A stretch of DNA of 6,921 nucleotides from Bacteroidota bacterium (GCA_015767395.1 JADWMI010000125.1:1-6921), one strand, 5' to 3'. Shown: positions 1 to 6,616, numbered from the stretch's first letter. Translations and numbers: made by a program. Notes: generated from the letters alone by a model not told the origin.

Positions 1-599
1 ATATGCTTTTTACAGATGATATTTTTAATAATTATGATTTTACTTTTAGTAAGTCGACAAAAATTGATGATAGGATAATTTATGTGGTAAACTTTAGTCC
101 CAAACAAGCAACAGAAGTTATTTTGTTCTATGGAAAATTGTTTATTGATGCGCAATCATTAGCACTAACTAGGGCGCAGTTTAACCTAGATTTAAAAGAC
201 AAGAAAAAAGCGAATGAATTTTTTATTTTGAAAAAACCACAAAAAGCAAGCGTAACACCAATTGAAGCTGCCTACTATGTAGATTATAGTGTGAAAGATG
301 GAAAATGGTTCTATAGTTACAGTAGAATAGAACTTGGATTTAAAATAGACTGGAAGAAAAAGATTTTTAATTCTGTTTATTATTCAACTATGGAAATGGC
401 AATTACAGATTGGGAAAAAGATCTTTCAGATAAGACTGTTAAAGTAAGAGATCGTTTAAAACATTCGGTTGTAATGAGCGATGAGGCTTCAGGTTTTAGT
501 GATCCAGAATTTTGGGGTGAATTCAATGTAATAGAACCAGAAAAACCAATTGAATCTGCAATTAAAAAAATTCAGAAAAACTTAGAAAAAATGAAATAA
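1..599 (+). CDS. Conserved flavobacterial protein, carboxypeptidase-like regulatory domain group (C-terminal part)
   Basis: Open reading frame entering from the left edge and ending in TAA at 597-599. An ATG at 3-5 is in frame, but the protein probably starts further upstream, because what is visible looks like the C-terminal portion of a longer protein. The visible 198 residues show no membrane segment. They are rich in Tyr, Phe and Lys, with a beta-like pattern (for example YYVDYSVKDGKWFYSYSR near residues 91-108), a FWGEFNVIEPEKPIE block near 170-184 and a Lys-rich helical tail. From memory, this ending is typical of flavobacterial proteins annotated as carboxypeptidase-like regulatory domain-containing, whose N-terminal beta-sandwich would lie outside the window. 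Such proteins are usually exported; their role is unknown to me, and no peptidase catalytic motif is visible here. The gene converges on the minus-strand operon and shares the hairpin terminator that follows it. Confidence 0.6.
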   Translation, partial: MLFTDDIFNNYDFTFSKSTKIDDRIIYVVNFSPKQATEVILFYGKLFIDAQSLALTRAQFNLDLKDKKKANEFFILKKPQKASVTPIEAAYYVDYSVKDGKWFYSYSRIELGFKIDWKKKIFNSVYYSTMEMAITDWEKDLSDKTVKVRDRLKHSVVMSDEASGFSDPEFWGEFNVIEPEKPIESAIKKIQKNLEKMK

Positions 600-604
600 T
601 CTAT

Positions 605-638
605 AAAAAAAAGAGTCTCAATTGAGACTCTTTTTTAA
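605..638. terminator. Bidirectional intrinsic terminator between convergent genes
   Basis: A perfect inverted repeat is centred between 621 and 622. The core GAGTCTCAA (613-621) pairs with TTGAGACTC (622-630), flanked by an A-tract at 605-612 and a T-tract at 631-636. Read on either strand it gives a G+C-containing stem followed by a run of U. It starts 6 bases after the stop of the plus-strand gene and lies about 20 bases beyond the stop of the minus-strand gene, so it can end both transcripts. Confidence 0.93.
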
Positions 639-656
639 TATATAGTTTTAAAGAAA

Positions 657-1172
657 TTAGATTTTCTTTAACTGATCTTTCATCATTTTAATTTGATCTT
701 TTAAAACGCCTTGTGTATCTAATTTTTTAGCTTCGTTAATTAACATAGTTGCTTCACGTTTTCGCCTTTTAGACATCGCAATTCCACCTAATTGTAATTT
801 AGCCATCGCAATATCATGTTTCATACTTAAACCTAAATTCAATGCTTTTTTAAAGAATTTTTCAGCTTGGGTAAGGTTGGTTTGAGAAATCATAATACCT
901 TGTAGAAAATTATAATAACCTTCCTGTTTTCTTACCAAAGCAGTACTTGGATTTTTAATATAAGCCAACCATTTACTGGCACCAGCAAAATTTTGTTTTC
1001 TTAATTGCCAAAAGGCTAATAAAATAAATTCATTTTTAAAATAAAACAGTACAAATATACCAGCCAATAAGATCAATGAAATTCCATTCATTATATTTCC
1101 ATCAATAAACTGAAATACTGACCAAACTAAAATTCCTCCTGCTATTACTAATTTTATATACTTATTGAACAT
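657..1172 (-). CDS. Small two-helix membrane protein with TPR-like C-terminal helices
   Basis: 171 residues. Two hydrophobic segments lie near the N-terminus (about 5-23 and 30-46). They are followed by a basic, helical, probably cytoplasmic part with two TPR-like helix pairs: about 86-120 (YYNFLQGIMISQ..LTQAEKFFKKAL) and about 121-152 (MAKLQLGGIAMSKRRKREAT). The pattern 'residue pair, Gly, small residue, then AEKFFKKAL' is typical of tetratricopeptide helices. I recognise it as a conserved flavobacterial protein, sometimes annotated as DUF2892 or TPR protein, with no function I know of. It begins 50 bases after the ccsBA stop on the same strand, so co-transcription is likely, although a TAACTTTG box in the gap could give it its own promoter. 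A link to cytochrome c assembly (TPR proteins such as CcmI serve there in system I) is suggested only by the neighbour. The start at 1172 is the only one that keeps both membrane segments complete. Confidence 0.8.
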   Translation of the reverse strand: MFNKYIKLVIAGGILVWSVFQFIDGNIMNGISLILLAGIFVLFYFKNEFILLAFWQLRKQNFAGASKWLAYIKNPSTALVRKQEGYYNFLQGIMISQTNLTQAEKFFKKALNLGLSMKHDIAMAKLQLGGIAMSKRRKREATMLINEAKKLDTQGVLKDQIKMMKDQLKKI

Positions 1173-1194
1173 TTTTAATTTTTTTAATAGTTTG

Positions 1195-1202
1195 CAAAGT
1201 TA
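1195..1202 (-). promoter_or_regulatory. Possible -7 box (TAACTTTG) for the small membrane protein gene
   Basis: On the minus strand, TAACTTTGC matches the Bacteroidota -7 consensus TAnnTTTG, 22 bases upstream of the ATG at 1172. No TTG is seen at the expected -33 distance, so it may be weak, may need an activator or may be chance. If it is used, the 5' leader would be only about 15 bases. Confidence 0.35.
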
Positions 1203-1222
1203 CATTTTTGCATCGGTATTCT

Positions 1223-4200
1223 TTATTTTTTATAATATTTTTTGAACTTAAAATAAGCAAATGCTGACAGAACAGAAACTATGGCAATGGCGTAATATAC
1301 AAACGTTGGTGTAATTGCTTTATCTCCACTTGCATATGAATGCAGTCCAGATAAGTAAAAGTTAACACCAAAATAAGTCATTAAAATAGAAGCAAAAGCA
1401 GCAATAGACAAAAGGTTAAAAGTAAACTTACTTCTAAGCCCAGGAACCAAGCGTATGTGTAAAACAAAAGCGTATATCATAATACTAATCAATGCCCAAG
1501 TTTCTTTTGGATCCCATCCCCAGTATCGACCCCAACTTTCGTTCGCCCATTGACCTCCTAAAAAGTTTCCAATAGTTAACATGACCAAACCAACGGTTAA
1601 AGACATTTCGTTAATAATGGTAATTTCGTTAATCATATTACTCACTTTCTTTTTATTTTTTTTGGTAGTAAGTAACATTAAAATTAAAGCTATTAAGCCC
1701 AAAATCATTCCCAAAGCAAAAGGACCATAACTTGCCACAATAATTGCTACGTGAATCATTAACCAATACGAATTTAATACAGGTTGAAGATTCGCAATTT
1801 CTGGATCCATCCAGTTCCAATGCGCTACCATTAAAATAAAGGCAGTTAAGAATGCTGTTGCAGCAATAGTCATGGATGATTTTCTTCCGAAAATTAAACC
1901 GAACAACATCGTTGCCCAACCAACATAAATCATAGATTCATATGCGTTACTCCAAGGTGCGTGACCACTAATAATCCAACGTGCAATTAATCCACCAGTG
2001 TGCACTAAAAACAATCCAACAATAATAGCAGTACTTCCTTTAATTAAAAAGTTTATTACTTTGTTATTATTGAAAATTTGAAATATTACAAAGAAAAACA
2101 TCAGGGTTCCAATGTACATATAGTAACTATACAATTTCTTAAAGATGTCATATTTGTTATAAGCGATTTCCAAATCAATATTTGAATCTGTAGGATAAAC
2201 CGCACTACCATATTTTTGTTGAAAATTAATGATTCCCTCTAAAATTTCATCAGCAGTTGTATAATCTTGTGTTGTTTTAGCTTCGTCTAAGGTTTGAATA
2301 TATATTGGTAAAATTTGACGAACAAAAACAGAATCTTGTCCTTTAAAATTTGCGCTTTTAAGATCTCCATGTGAAATCCAAGTATTGTTTAGATCATTAG
2401 GAATTGGAAATATTTTTAAAACAGCTCCTGTTATTGCTGAATATAATAAGTTAACTCTTCGGTCAACATTAATAACATCTTTTTCAAATTTACTTTTTAT
2501 ATTACTTTTTTGAGCTTCAGCTTGAGTTTCTCCTAATTTATAATTCCCTTTTTCATCAAAGCAATTTGACAATGCAGCGTACTTCTGGTCATGAGGAATG
2601 CCAATAAGATCTCTTAATTTGGTGTTTCCTTTTTCAACATAAATAATAGGAATTTGAAACCAAATTCGTGGGTTTTGTTGAATTGATAAAAATACCTGTG
2701 TAGCATTCATATCTTCATAAGAGTCACTTTTACTTACCTTACGTAACAGCTGTGAAGCATAAGTATGAACTGGTTTCATTCGACCGCCAGCATCTTGAAT
2801 AACAACTTTACTAAATGCATCGGCATGTGAAACACTTATTTTATTTGATGCCAAGGCTGAGTCAATTTGTTTATCAGTAATCACGTGATTGTGTTGTTGA
2901 GAAAAACCAATGGTTGAAATGAACAACAAGGCTATTGTAGATAACATTGCTTTCTTTTTTCTAATTTTTTGCAGTTTTTTTCGAAGAATGTCAAATCTGG
3001 TTTTTGGCATAAAAAGAATTAAAATCAATCCGGTATACAATGAGAAATAACCAATATAGGTAATGGTTGAGCCCCAGAAATCATGATTTACAGACAAGTG
3101 CGTTTCTTCGTATTGTTCCGTAATATTATAACTAGATTGAAAGAATTTGTAACCTTTATAATTTAATATATTATTCATAAAAATTCTAAAATCAAAGGTT
3201 TCATCTGGCGCAATCACAGTAACCTCACTTGCAAAAGACATTGGGCTGTTAGAACCAGGATATTTATCTAATTGAAAATCATTTAGTTTAATGCTAAACG
3301 GTAATTGTAGTTGCATAGCGCCATAACTCATTCTAAAGTTATATTTACCCACAGAAAACTGGGTAGCAGGTTGTATTGCAAATTTACCACCACTCAATTT
3401 GATATGTTTTGTTTCGTTTCCAGCAGTAACATCAAATTCTAGTTGTGCGTTTGAGTTTTCGTCTTTATCTCCTGAGATTGTTTTGTATTCACCCTTTACA
3501 GGTCCTTTTGGAATCACAAAAGTAAGTCCAGCAATATTATGAACAGCTAAATAAGAAAATTCTTGTAAAGAATCTTTATCAATTAAACCTTCAAATTTAT
3601 CGGCCATTCTATAGAAGCTTCCATCAACAACAGATTGAATTTTTAGACTTCCATCAACCGTTTTAAAATCAATTGTATTTTGTGATGGCGTGTCATATCC
3701 AATTAAAACACCATGTACAACTTCCGAGGTTCCTTTTTTAATGTAATGATTGTGTCTTCCGCCACTACTAGATTCAACAAAAAGTAAGTATTCACTTCCT
3801 GTCTCACTTTCTTCAAAAGCAGTCGTTGCATTGGGAATATAATCGGTTAATTTAACACTGATATCAGTACCTCTAAAATCAGTATTATAACTAAAATTGT
3901 TGTGCCCTATTGACGATAATAAGATAGGGAAATGAACAGGCGTTTTTTCATCAGTACCATCATTAACTATGATACTTATGAAACTTTTCTCTGTAAGAAA
4001 CTTATTGCTTACGGCTCCTTCTTTAATAGGCATAATTCCTTCAAAGCTGATATAACGTGTTATTCCTGCACCAACAATAATTAGGAAAAAAGACATGTGG
4101 AAAAATAAAACCACCAACTTTGATTTTTTGTATAATTTATATTTAAAAATATTTCCGAAAAAGTTAATGGCAAAAAACACCATAATACCTTCAAACCACC

Positions 4201-4342
4201 ACGCATTATAAACCAATGCTTTGGCTGTTTCTGTACCGTGATCATTTTCTATAAAAGTAGCAACGCCCATAGACATTGCAAAAACAAGAAACAAAACAGC
4301 TGTTATTCGGGTTGAATAAATAAGGGATAGAAATTTGTTCAT
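1223..4342 (-). CDS. ccsBA: Fused system II cytochrome c synthase CcsBA (ResB-CcsA fusion)
   Basis: Exports haem across the inner membrane and attaches it to CxxCH motifs of apocytochromes c. With the chosen start the protein has 1039 residues. The ResB/CcsB half has membrane segments near 13-31, 47-66 and 77-98, a large periplasmic domain (about 99-425) and a segment near 427-445. After a basic loop (447-464) comes a hydrophobic stretch (466-480) and a second soluble region (481-738). The CcsA half (about 740-1031) has about nine segments and the WWD haem-handling motif WGRYWGWDPKETW at 937-949. Candidate haem ligands are His82 (TM-His1), His864 (P-His1), His962 (TM-His2) and His1001 (P-His2). 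Their spacing of 98 and 39 in the CcsA half agrees with what I remember for Helicobacter hepaticus CcsBA. An ATG 20 codons upstream (4402) is in frame, but those residues are polar and unlike the family. Starting at 4342 gives the usual short basic N-terminus before the first membrane segment, and a TATTTTTG box at 4384-4377 would exclude the upstream ATG. The gene is divergent from tnaA. The NorC-like cytochrome in this window is a plausible client. Confidence 0.95.
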   Translation of the reverse strand: MNKFLSLIYSTRITAVLFLVFAMSMGVATFIENDHGTETAKALVYNAWWFEGIMVFFAINFFGNIFKYKLYKKSKLVVLFFHMSFFLIIVGAGITRYISFEGIMPIKEGAVSNKFLTEKSFISIIVNDGTDEKTPVHFPILLSSIGHNNFSYNTDFRGTDISVKLTDYIPNATTAFEESETGSEYLLFVESSSGGRHNHYIKKGTSEVVHGVLIGYDTPSQNTIDFKTVDGSLKIQSVVDGSFYRMADKFEGLIDKDSLQEFSYLAVHNIAGLTFVIPKGPVKGEYKTISGDKDENSNAQLEFDVTAGNETKHIKLSGGKFAIQPATQFSVGKYNFRMSYGAMQLQLPFSIKLNDFQLDKYPGSNSPMSFASEVTVIAPDETFDFRIFMNNILNYKGYKFFQSSYNITEQYEETHLSVNHDFWGSTITYIGYFSLYTGLILILFMPKTRFDILRKKLQKIRKKKAMLSTIALLFISTIGFSQQHNHVITDKQIDSALASNKISVSHADAFSKVVIQDAGGRMKPVHTYASQLLRKVSKSDSYEDMNATQVFLSIQQNPRIWFQIPIIYVEKGNTKLRDLIGIPHDQKYAALSNCFDEKGNYKLGETQAEAQKSNIKSKFEKDVINVDRRVNLLYSAITGAVLKIFPIPNDLNNTWISHGDLKSANFKGQDSVFVRQILPIYIQTLDEAKTTQDYTTADEILEGIINFQQKYGSAVYPTDSNIDLEIAYNKYDIFKKLYSYYMYIGTLMFFFVIFQIFNNNKVINFLIKGSTAIIVGLFLVHTGGLIARWIISGHAPWSNAYESMIYVGWATMLFGLIFGRKSSMTIAATAFLTAFILMVAHWNWMDPEIANLQPVLNSYWLMIHVAIIVASYGPFALGMILGLIALILMLLTTKKNKKKVSNMINEITIINEMSLTVGLVMLTIGNFLGGQWANESWGRYWGWDPKETWALISIMIYAFVLHIRLVPGLRSKFTFNLLSIAAFASILMTYFGVNFYLSGLHSYASGDKAITPTFVYYAIAIVSVLSAFAYFKFKKYYKK

Positions 4343-4376
4343 TTTATGAATTTTATTATTTAAAATAAATGAATTG

Positions 4377-4384
4377 CAAAAATA
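4377..4384 (-). promoter_or_regulatory. Candidate -7 box (TATTTTTG) of the ccsBA promoter
   Basis: TATTTTTGC on the minus strand fits TAnnTTTG and lies about 35 bases upstream of the ATG at 4342. The nearest upstream TTG is only 15 bases away, shorter than the usual 17-23. A second match, TATATTTG at 4462-4455, could serve instead with a leader of roughly 100 bases. In such A+T-rich DNA both could occur by chance; position is the main argument. Confidence 0.4.
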
Positions 4385-4465
4385 ATGATATTTATCACAC
4401 AACCGGTTTTTAACACCAATTTTAACTATAAATATATATCACAAATTGCAGCTCCAAATATACAT

Positions 4466-4479
4466 GTAACTTTCGTTAC
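4466..4479. promoter_or_regulatory. Inverted repeat GTAAC-N4-GTTAC between divergent promoters
   Basis: Perfect 5-4-5 dyad (GTAAC, TTTC, GTTAC) in the ccsBA-tnaA intergenic region. The half-site length and spacing are those of CRP/FNR-family operators, many of which control respiratory genes. It lies about 90-100 bases from the transcription starts inferred for both genes and overlaps the plus-strand box TACTTTTG (4477-4484). The regulator is unknown; a protein-binding role is inferred only from symmetry. Confidence 0.35.
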
Positions 4480-4525
4480 TTTTGATGATTACTGTCATTA
4501 AAAAAAGGCTTTATTCTACTCAAGA

Positions 4526-4557
4526 TTGCTGTTAAAAAATTAATTTTTGTAAATTTG
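4526..4557 (+). promoter_or_regulatory. Promoter for the tnaA leader and tnaA (TTG-N21-TAAATTTG)
   Basis: TTG at 4526-4528, a 21-base spacer, then TAAATTTG at 4550-4557. This matches the flavobacterial pattern TTG-N17-23-TAnnTTTG in both boxes and spacing, the best match among the boxes noted in the window. Transcription would begin near 4563-4565, about 12 bases before the leader ATG at 4576 and about 154 bases before the tnaA start. Confidence 0.6.
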
Positions 4558-4575
4558 TATTCCATTATTTTATAA

Positions 4576-4653
4576 ATGAAAAAAGTAAGTTTTTATCAAC
4601 TTCATTTTAACAGTTATTTAAACGTTAAGCGTCCAGAATGCTTTAATAAATAA
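4576..4653 (+). CDS. Candidate 25-residue leader peptide upstream of tnaA
   Basis: ATG at 4576, stop TAA at 4651-4653, 25 codons. The beginning is MKKVSFYQLH and the end is VKRPECFNK. It starts about 12 bases after the transcription start predicted from the TTG/TAAATTTG promoter, with an A-rich start region typical of translated Bacteroidota genes, and ends 64 bases before tnaA. Enterobacterial tnaA genes are preceded by tnaC, a regulatory peptide of about 24 codons whose ribosome stalls in response to tryptophan; size and position here are similar. Against the parallel, there is no Trp codon and no alignment to TnaC that I can see. There are one Pro (residue 20) and one Cys (22). It may be a translated leader with a different mechanism, or a chance ORF. 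Confidence 0.35.
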   Translation: MKKVSFYQLHFNSYLNVKRPECFNK

Positions 4654-4680
4654 CAATTCTTTTTTTGTGAGTCATTCACA
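4624..4680 (+). promoter_or_regulatory. Tandem RNA hairpins in the tnaA leader, two mutually exclusive
   Basis: Hairpin A: AAGCGT (4627-4632) pairs with ATGCTT (4638-4643), one G-U pair, five-base loop CCAGA; it can extend to 4624 and 4647 around a bulged U. Hairpin B: AGAATG (4635-4640) pairs with CAATTCT (4654-4660) with one bulged A, followed by a run of seven T (4660-4666), so it resembles a weak intrinsic terminator. A and B share 4635-4643 and cannot form together. Hairpin C: TGTGA (4666-4670) pairs with TCACA (4676-4680). The leader stop codon lies in the loop of B, so a ribosome paused there would prevent B from forming. B is short and A+U-rich, and its stability is doubtful. Confidence 0.35.
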
Positions 4681-4717
4681 TATTTCATTTATTTTCTAAA
4701 TTTTAAAACATACTATT

Positions 4718-6094
4718 ATGGAATTACCATACGCAGAACCGTATAAAATAAAAATGGTTGAACAAATAAAGCGTTCAACAAAAGAGCAACGATTAAAGTG
4801 GATTGAAGAAGCAGACTATAACTTATTCAACCTATCATCAGATAAAGTATTTATTGATTTGTTAACAGACTCTGGAACAGGGGCTATGAGTGATCAACAG
4901 TGGGCTGAAATGATGATTGGTGATGAAAGTTATGCCGGTTCATCATCATTTGAAAAATTAAAGAAAACAGTAAGAACTATTACAGGGTTTAATTACTTTT
5001 TACCAACACACCAAGGAAGAGCAGCTGAAAATGTGTTGTTCTCAGCAATGGTTAAGGAAGGTGATATTGTACCTGGGAATTCTCATTTCGATACTACCAA
5101 AGGGCATATCGAATTTAGAAAAGCAACTGCTGTTGATTGTACCATTGATGAAGCTTTTGACACTTCAGTAATACACCCTTTTAAAGGAAATGTTGATTTA
5201 CATAAATTGGAAACGGTTTTTAAAAGCCATCCAAAGGAAAAAATTCCATTTGTAATTTTAACAATAACATGTAACAGTGCAGGTGGACAACCAGTATCTG
5301 TTCAGAACACCAAAGCGGTTTCTAATTTATGCAAGCAATATGGAATTCCTTTGTATTTTGATGCTGCTCGTTTTGCTGAAAATGCTTATTTCATAAAAAA
5401 ACGTGAACCAGGTTATGCGGATAAAACCATAAAAGAAATTGTAAAGGAGGTTTTTTCTTATGGAGATGGAATGACTATGAGTGCCAAAAAAGATGGATTG
5501 GTAAATATGGGTGGATTTATAGCCTTGAACAATGAAGAAGTATTTAAGCAAGCCACTGTATTTAATATTATGTTTGAAGGTTTTATTACTTATGGAGGAA
5601 TGAATGGTAGAGATATGGGAGCTTTGGCTGTAGGTCTAAATGAATCTACCGAGTTTAATTATTTAGAAAGTAGGGTGGAGCAAGTAGCCCACTTAGGAAA
5701 TAAATTAATTGAATATGGTGTTCCAGTGCTGCAACCTATTGGAGGTCATGCCATTTTTTTAGATGCAAACAAATTTGTCCCAACCATTCCAAGAGAAGAA
5801 TTTAGAGCTCAGGCTTTGGCCATTGAGTTGTATGTGGTTGGAGGAATTAGAGGCGTTGAAATAGGAACAGTTTTGGCTGACAGAGATCCATTTACACGCA
5901 AAAATCGTTTTCCTGAATTGGAGTTGGTTCGTTTGGCTATTCCAAGAAGAACTTACAGCAATAATCACATGGATTACGTAGCGGCAGCTTTAAAAAATGT
6001 ATATGATAGTAGAAAAGATGCCAAATCTGGCTATGTTATTATTGATGAAGCACCTATAATGAGGCACTTTACAGTTAAATTTAGTAAAATTTAA
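4718..6094 (+). CDS. tnaA: Tryptophanase (tryptophan indole-lyase)
   Basis: PLP-dependent, cytoplasmic beta-eliminating lyase: L-tryptophan + water to indole, pyruvate and ammonia. 458 residues, near the family length (E. coli 471, tyrosine phenol-lyase 456). Visible marks: DLLTDSGTGAMS (48-58), PTHQGR (96-101), SAGGQPVS (187-194), DAARFAENAYF (215-225) and SAKKD (255-259), with Lys258 as the expected PLP lysine. The sister enzyme tyrosine phenol-lyase is very similar in several stretches (SDQQWAEMM, SYGDGMTMS, LVNMGGF, GRDM). However, three residues that separate the two activities are of the tryptophanase kind: Asp125 in FDTTKGH (Thr in TPL), Ile382 in VEIG (Arg in TPL) and His450 in MRHFT (Phe in TPL). 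It closely resembles the Bacteroides tryptophanase as I remember it. The start at 4718 gives the usual MELP.AEP N-terminus. It is preceded by a possible regulatory leader and followed after 54 bases by an Rrf2 gene on the same strand, with no evident terminator between. Confidence 0.96.
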   Translation: MELPYAEPYKIKMVEQIKRSTKEQRLKWIEEADYNLFNLSSDKVFIDLLTDSGTGAMSDQQWAEMMIGDESYAGSSSFEKLKKTVRTITGFNYFLPTHQGRAAENVLFSAMVKEGDIVPGNSHFDTTKGHIEFRKATAVDCTIDEAFDTSVIHPFKGNVDLHKLETVFKSHPKEKIPFVILTITCNSAGGQPVSVQNTKAVSNLCKQYGIPLYFDAARFAENAYFIKKREPGYADKTIKEIVKEVFSYGDGMTMSAKKDGLVNMGGFIALNNEEVFKQATVFNIMFEGFITYGGMNGRDMGALAVGLNESTEFNYLESRVEQVAHLGNKLIEYGVPVLQPIGGHAIFLDANKFVPTIPREEFRAQALAIELYVVGGIRGVEIGTVLADRDPFTRKNRFPELELVRLAIPRRTYSNNHMDYVAAALKNVYDSRKDAKSGYVIIDEAPIMRHFTVKFSKI

Positions 6095-6135
6095 TACATG
6101 TTTGTCTTTTTTCCTTAATTTTACAATCAGAAAAA

Positions 6136-6150
6136 ATAAAATTATTTTAT
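6136..6150. repeat. 15-base palindrome at the rrf2 start codon
   Basis: ATAAAAT (6136-6142), a central T, and ATTTTAT (6144-6150) form a perfect 7-1-7 inverted repeat that ends inside the start codon at 6149-6151. It could be an autoregulatory operator or a small hairpin at the translation start. It consists only of A and T in A+T-rich DNA, so chance is a serious alternative. Confidence 0.25.
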
Positions 6151-6616
6151 GATGTTATCACGTGCAAGTAAATATGCAGTTCTATCAACGTTGTTTTTGG
6201 CAGAACATGCAAGCGAACAAAAGAAAATTAGTGTTAAGGTAATAGCCGAAAGTATTGAAGTTCCAAGTCCTTTTCTTGCAAAATTATTTCAACAACTTGT
6301 ACGTGGTAAAATCATTTCTTCAACCAAAGGACCTAATGGAGGTTTCTATTTATCAAAATTGAATTCAAAAAAAACAGTGCTAGATATTATTGAAAACATA
6401 GATGGTTTGAGCAAATTGAATGACTGTTTTTTAGGCTTGAATGAATGTGATTCAAAAAATCCGTGTCCAGTACATTTCATTGTTGAACCTTTTAAAAATA
6501 ATATTTTAGGGAAATTTAGAGACAAGACCATTGTTGAGTTTTCCAAAGAAATTACAGAATCAGGCAGGGTTTTAACTTTAAAAGACATTAGCCCTAAAAT
6601 TAACAAAGAATCTTAA
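6149..6616 (+). CDS. Rrf2-family transcriptional regulator, probable Fe-S sensor (NsrR/IscR-like)
   Basis: 155 residues, normal for the family. N-terminal winged helix-turn-helix: SRASKYAVLSTLFLAEHA (4-21), recognition region VPSPFLAKLFQQLVRG (38-53) and wing KGPNGGFYLSK (60-70), matching the RGxxGGxxLA signature. Next come a dimerisation helix and a loop with Cys93, Cys100, Cys106 and His109 (C-x6-C-x5-C-x2-H), nearly the C-x5-C-x5-C-x2-H cluster site of IscR. NsrR, the NO sensor, uses three similar Cys with an N-terminal Asp; no Asp is found near residue 8 here, so His109 is the likelier fourth ligand. Placement directly before a norC-like gene favours a role in NO response. The following 123-base gap contains repeated half-sites at the norC promoter, its likely target. 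Initiation could be at either of two adjacent ATGs (6149 or 6152). It lies 54 bases after tnaA and may share its transcript. The exact signal and subfamily remain unproven. Confidence 0.88.
   Translation: MMLSRASKYAVLSTLFLAEHASEQKKISVKVIAESIEVPSPFLAKLFQQLVRGKIISSTKGPNGGFYLSKLNSKKTVLDIIENIDGLSKLNDCFLGLNECDSKNPCPVHFIVEPFKNNILGKFRDKTIVEFSKEITESGRVLTLKDISPKINKES

Noticed and set aside
1653..1919. Open frames inside ccsBA, tnaA and rrf2 on other frames or strands (for example 1653-1919, 5327-5551, 5759-5968, 6346-6606)
   Set aside because: They overlap well-supported genes completely, show no recognisable domains and have compositions expected of shadow frames.
4343..4402. A longer ccsBA start at 4402 adding 20 residues
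   Set aside because: The added residues are polar, with two Cys and several Tyr and Asn, unlike the family N-terminus. The start at 4342 leads directly into the first membrane segment, and the likely -7 box lies between the two ATGs.
4666..4680. CRP-like site TGTGA-N5-TCACA upstream of tnaA
   Set aside because: The CRP consensus has a spacer of 6, not 5, and this lies downstream of the predicted promoter. It is better read as an RNA hairpin in the leader.
4718..6094. Tyrosine phenol-lyase as the product of the gene at 4718-6094
   Set aside because: Asp125, Ile382 and His450 occupy the positions where TPL has Thr, Arg and Phe, so tryptophanase is the better name.
6095..6148. A separate rrf2 promoter (TTTG at 6101-6104 with TAATTTTA at 6116-6123)
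   Set aside because: The last base does not match TAnnTTTG and the spacing is only 11 bases. It is too weak to annotate.
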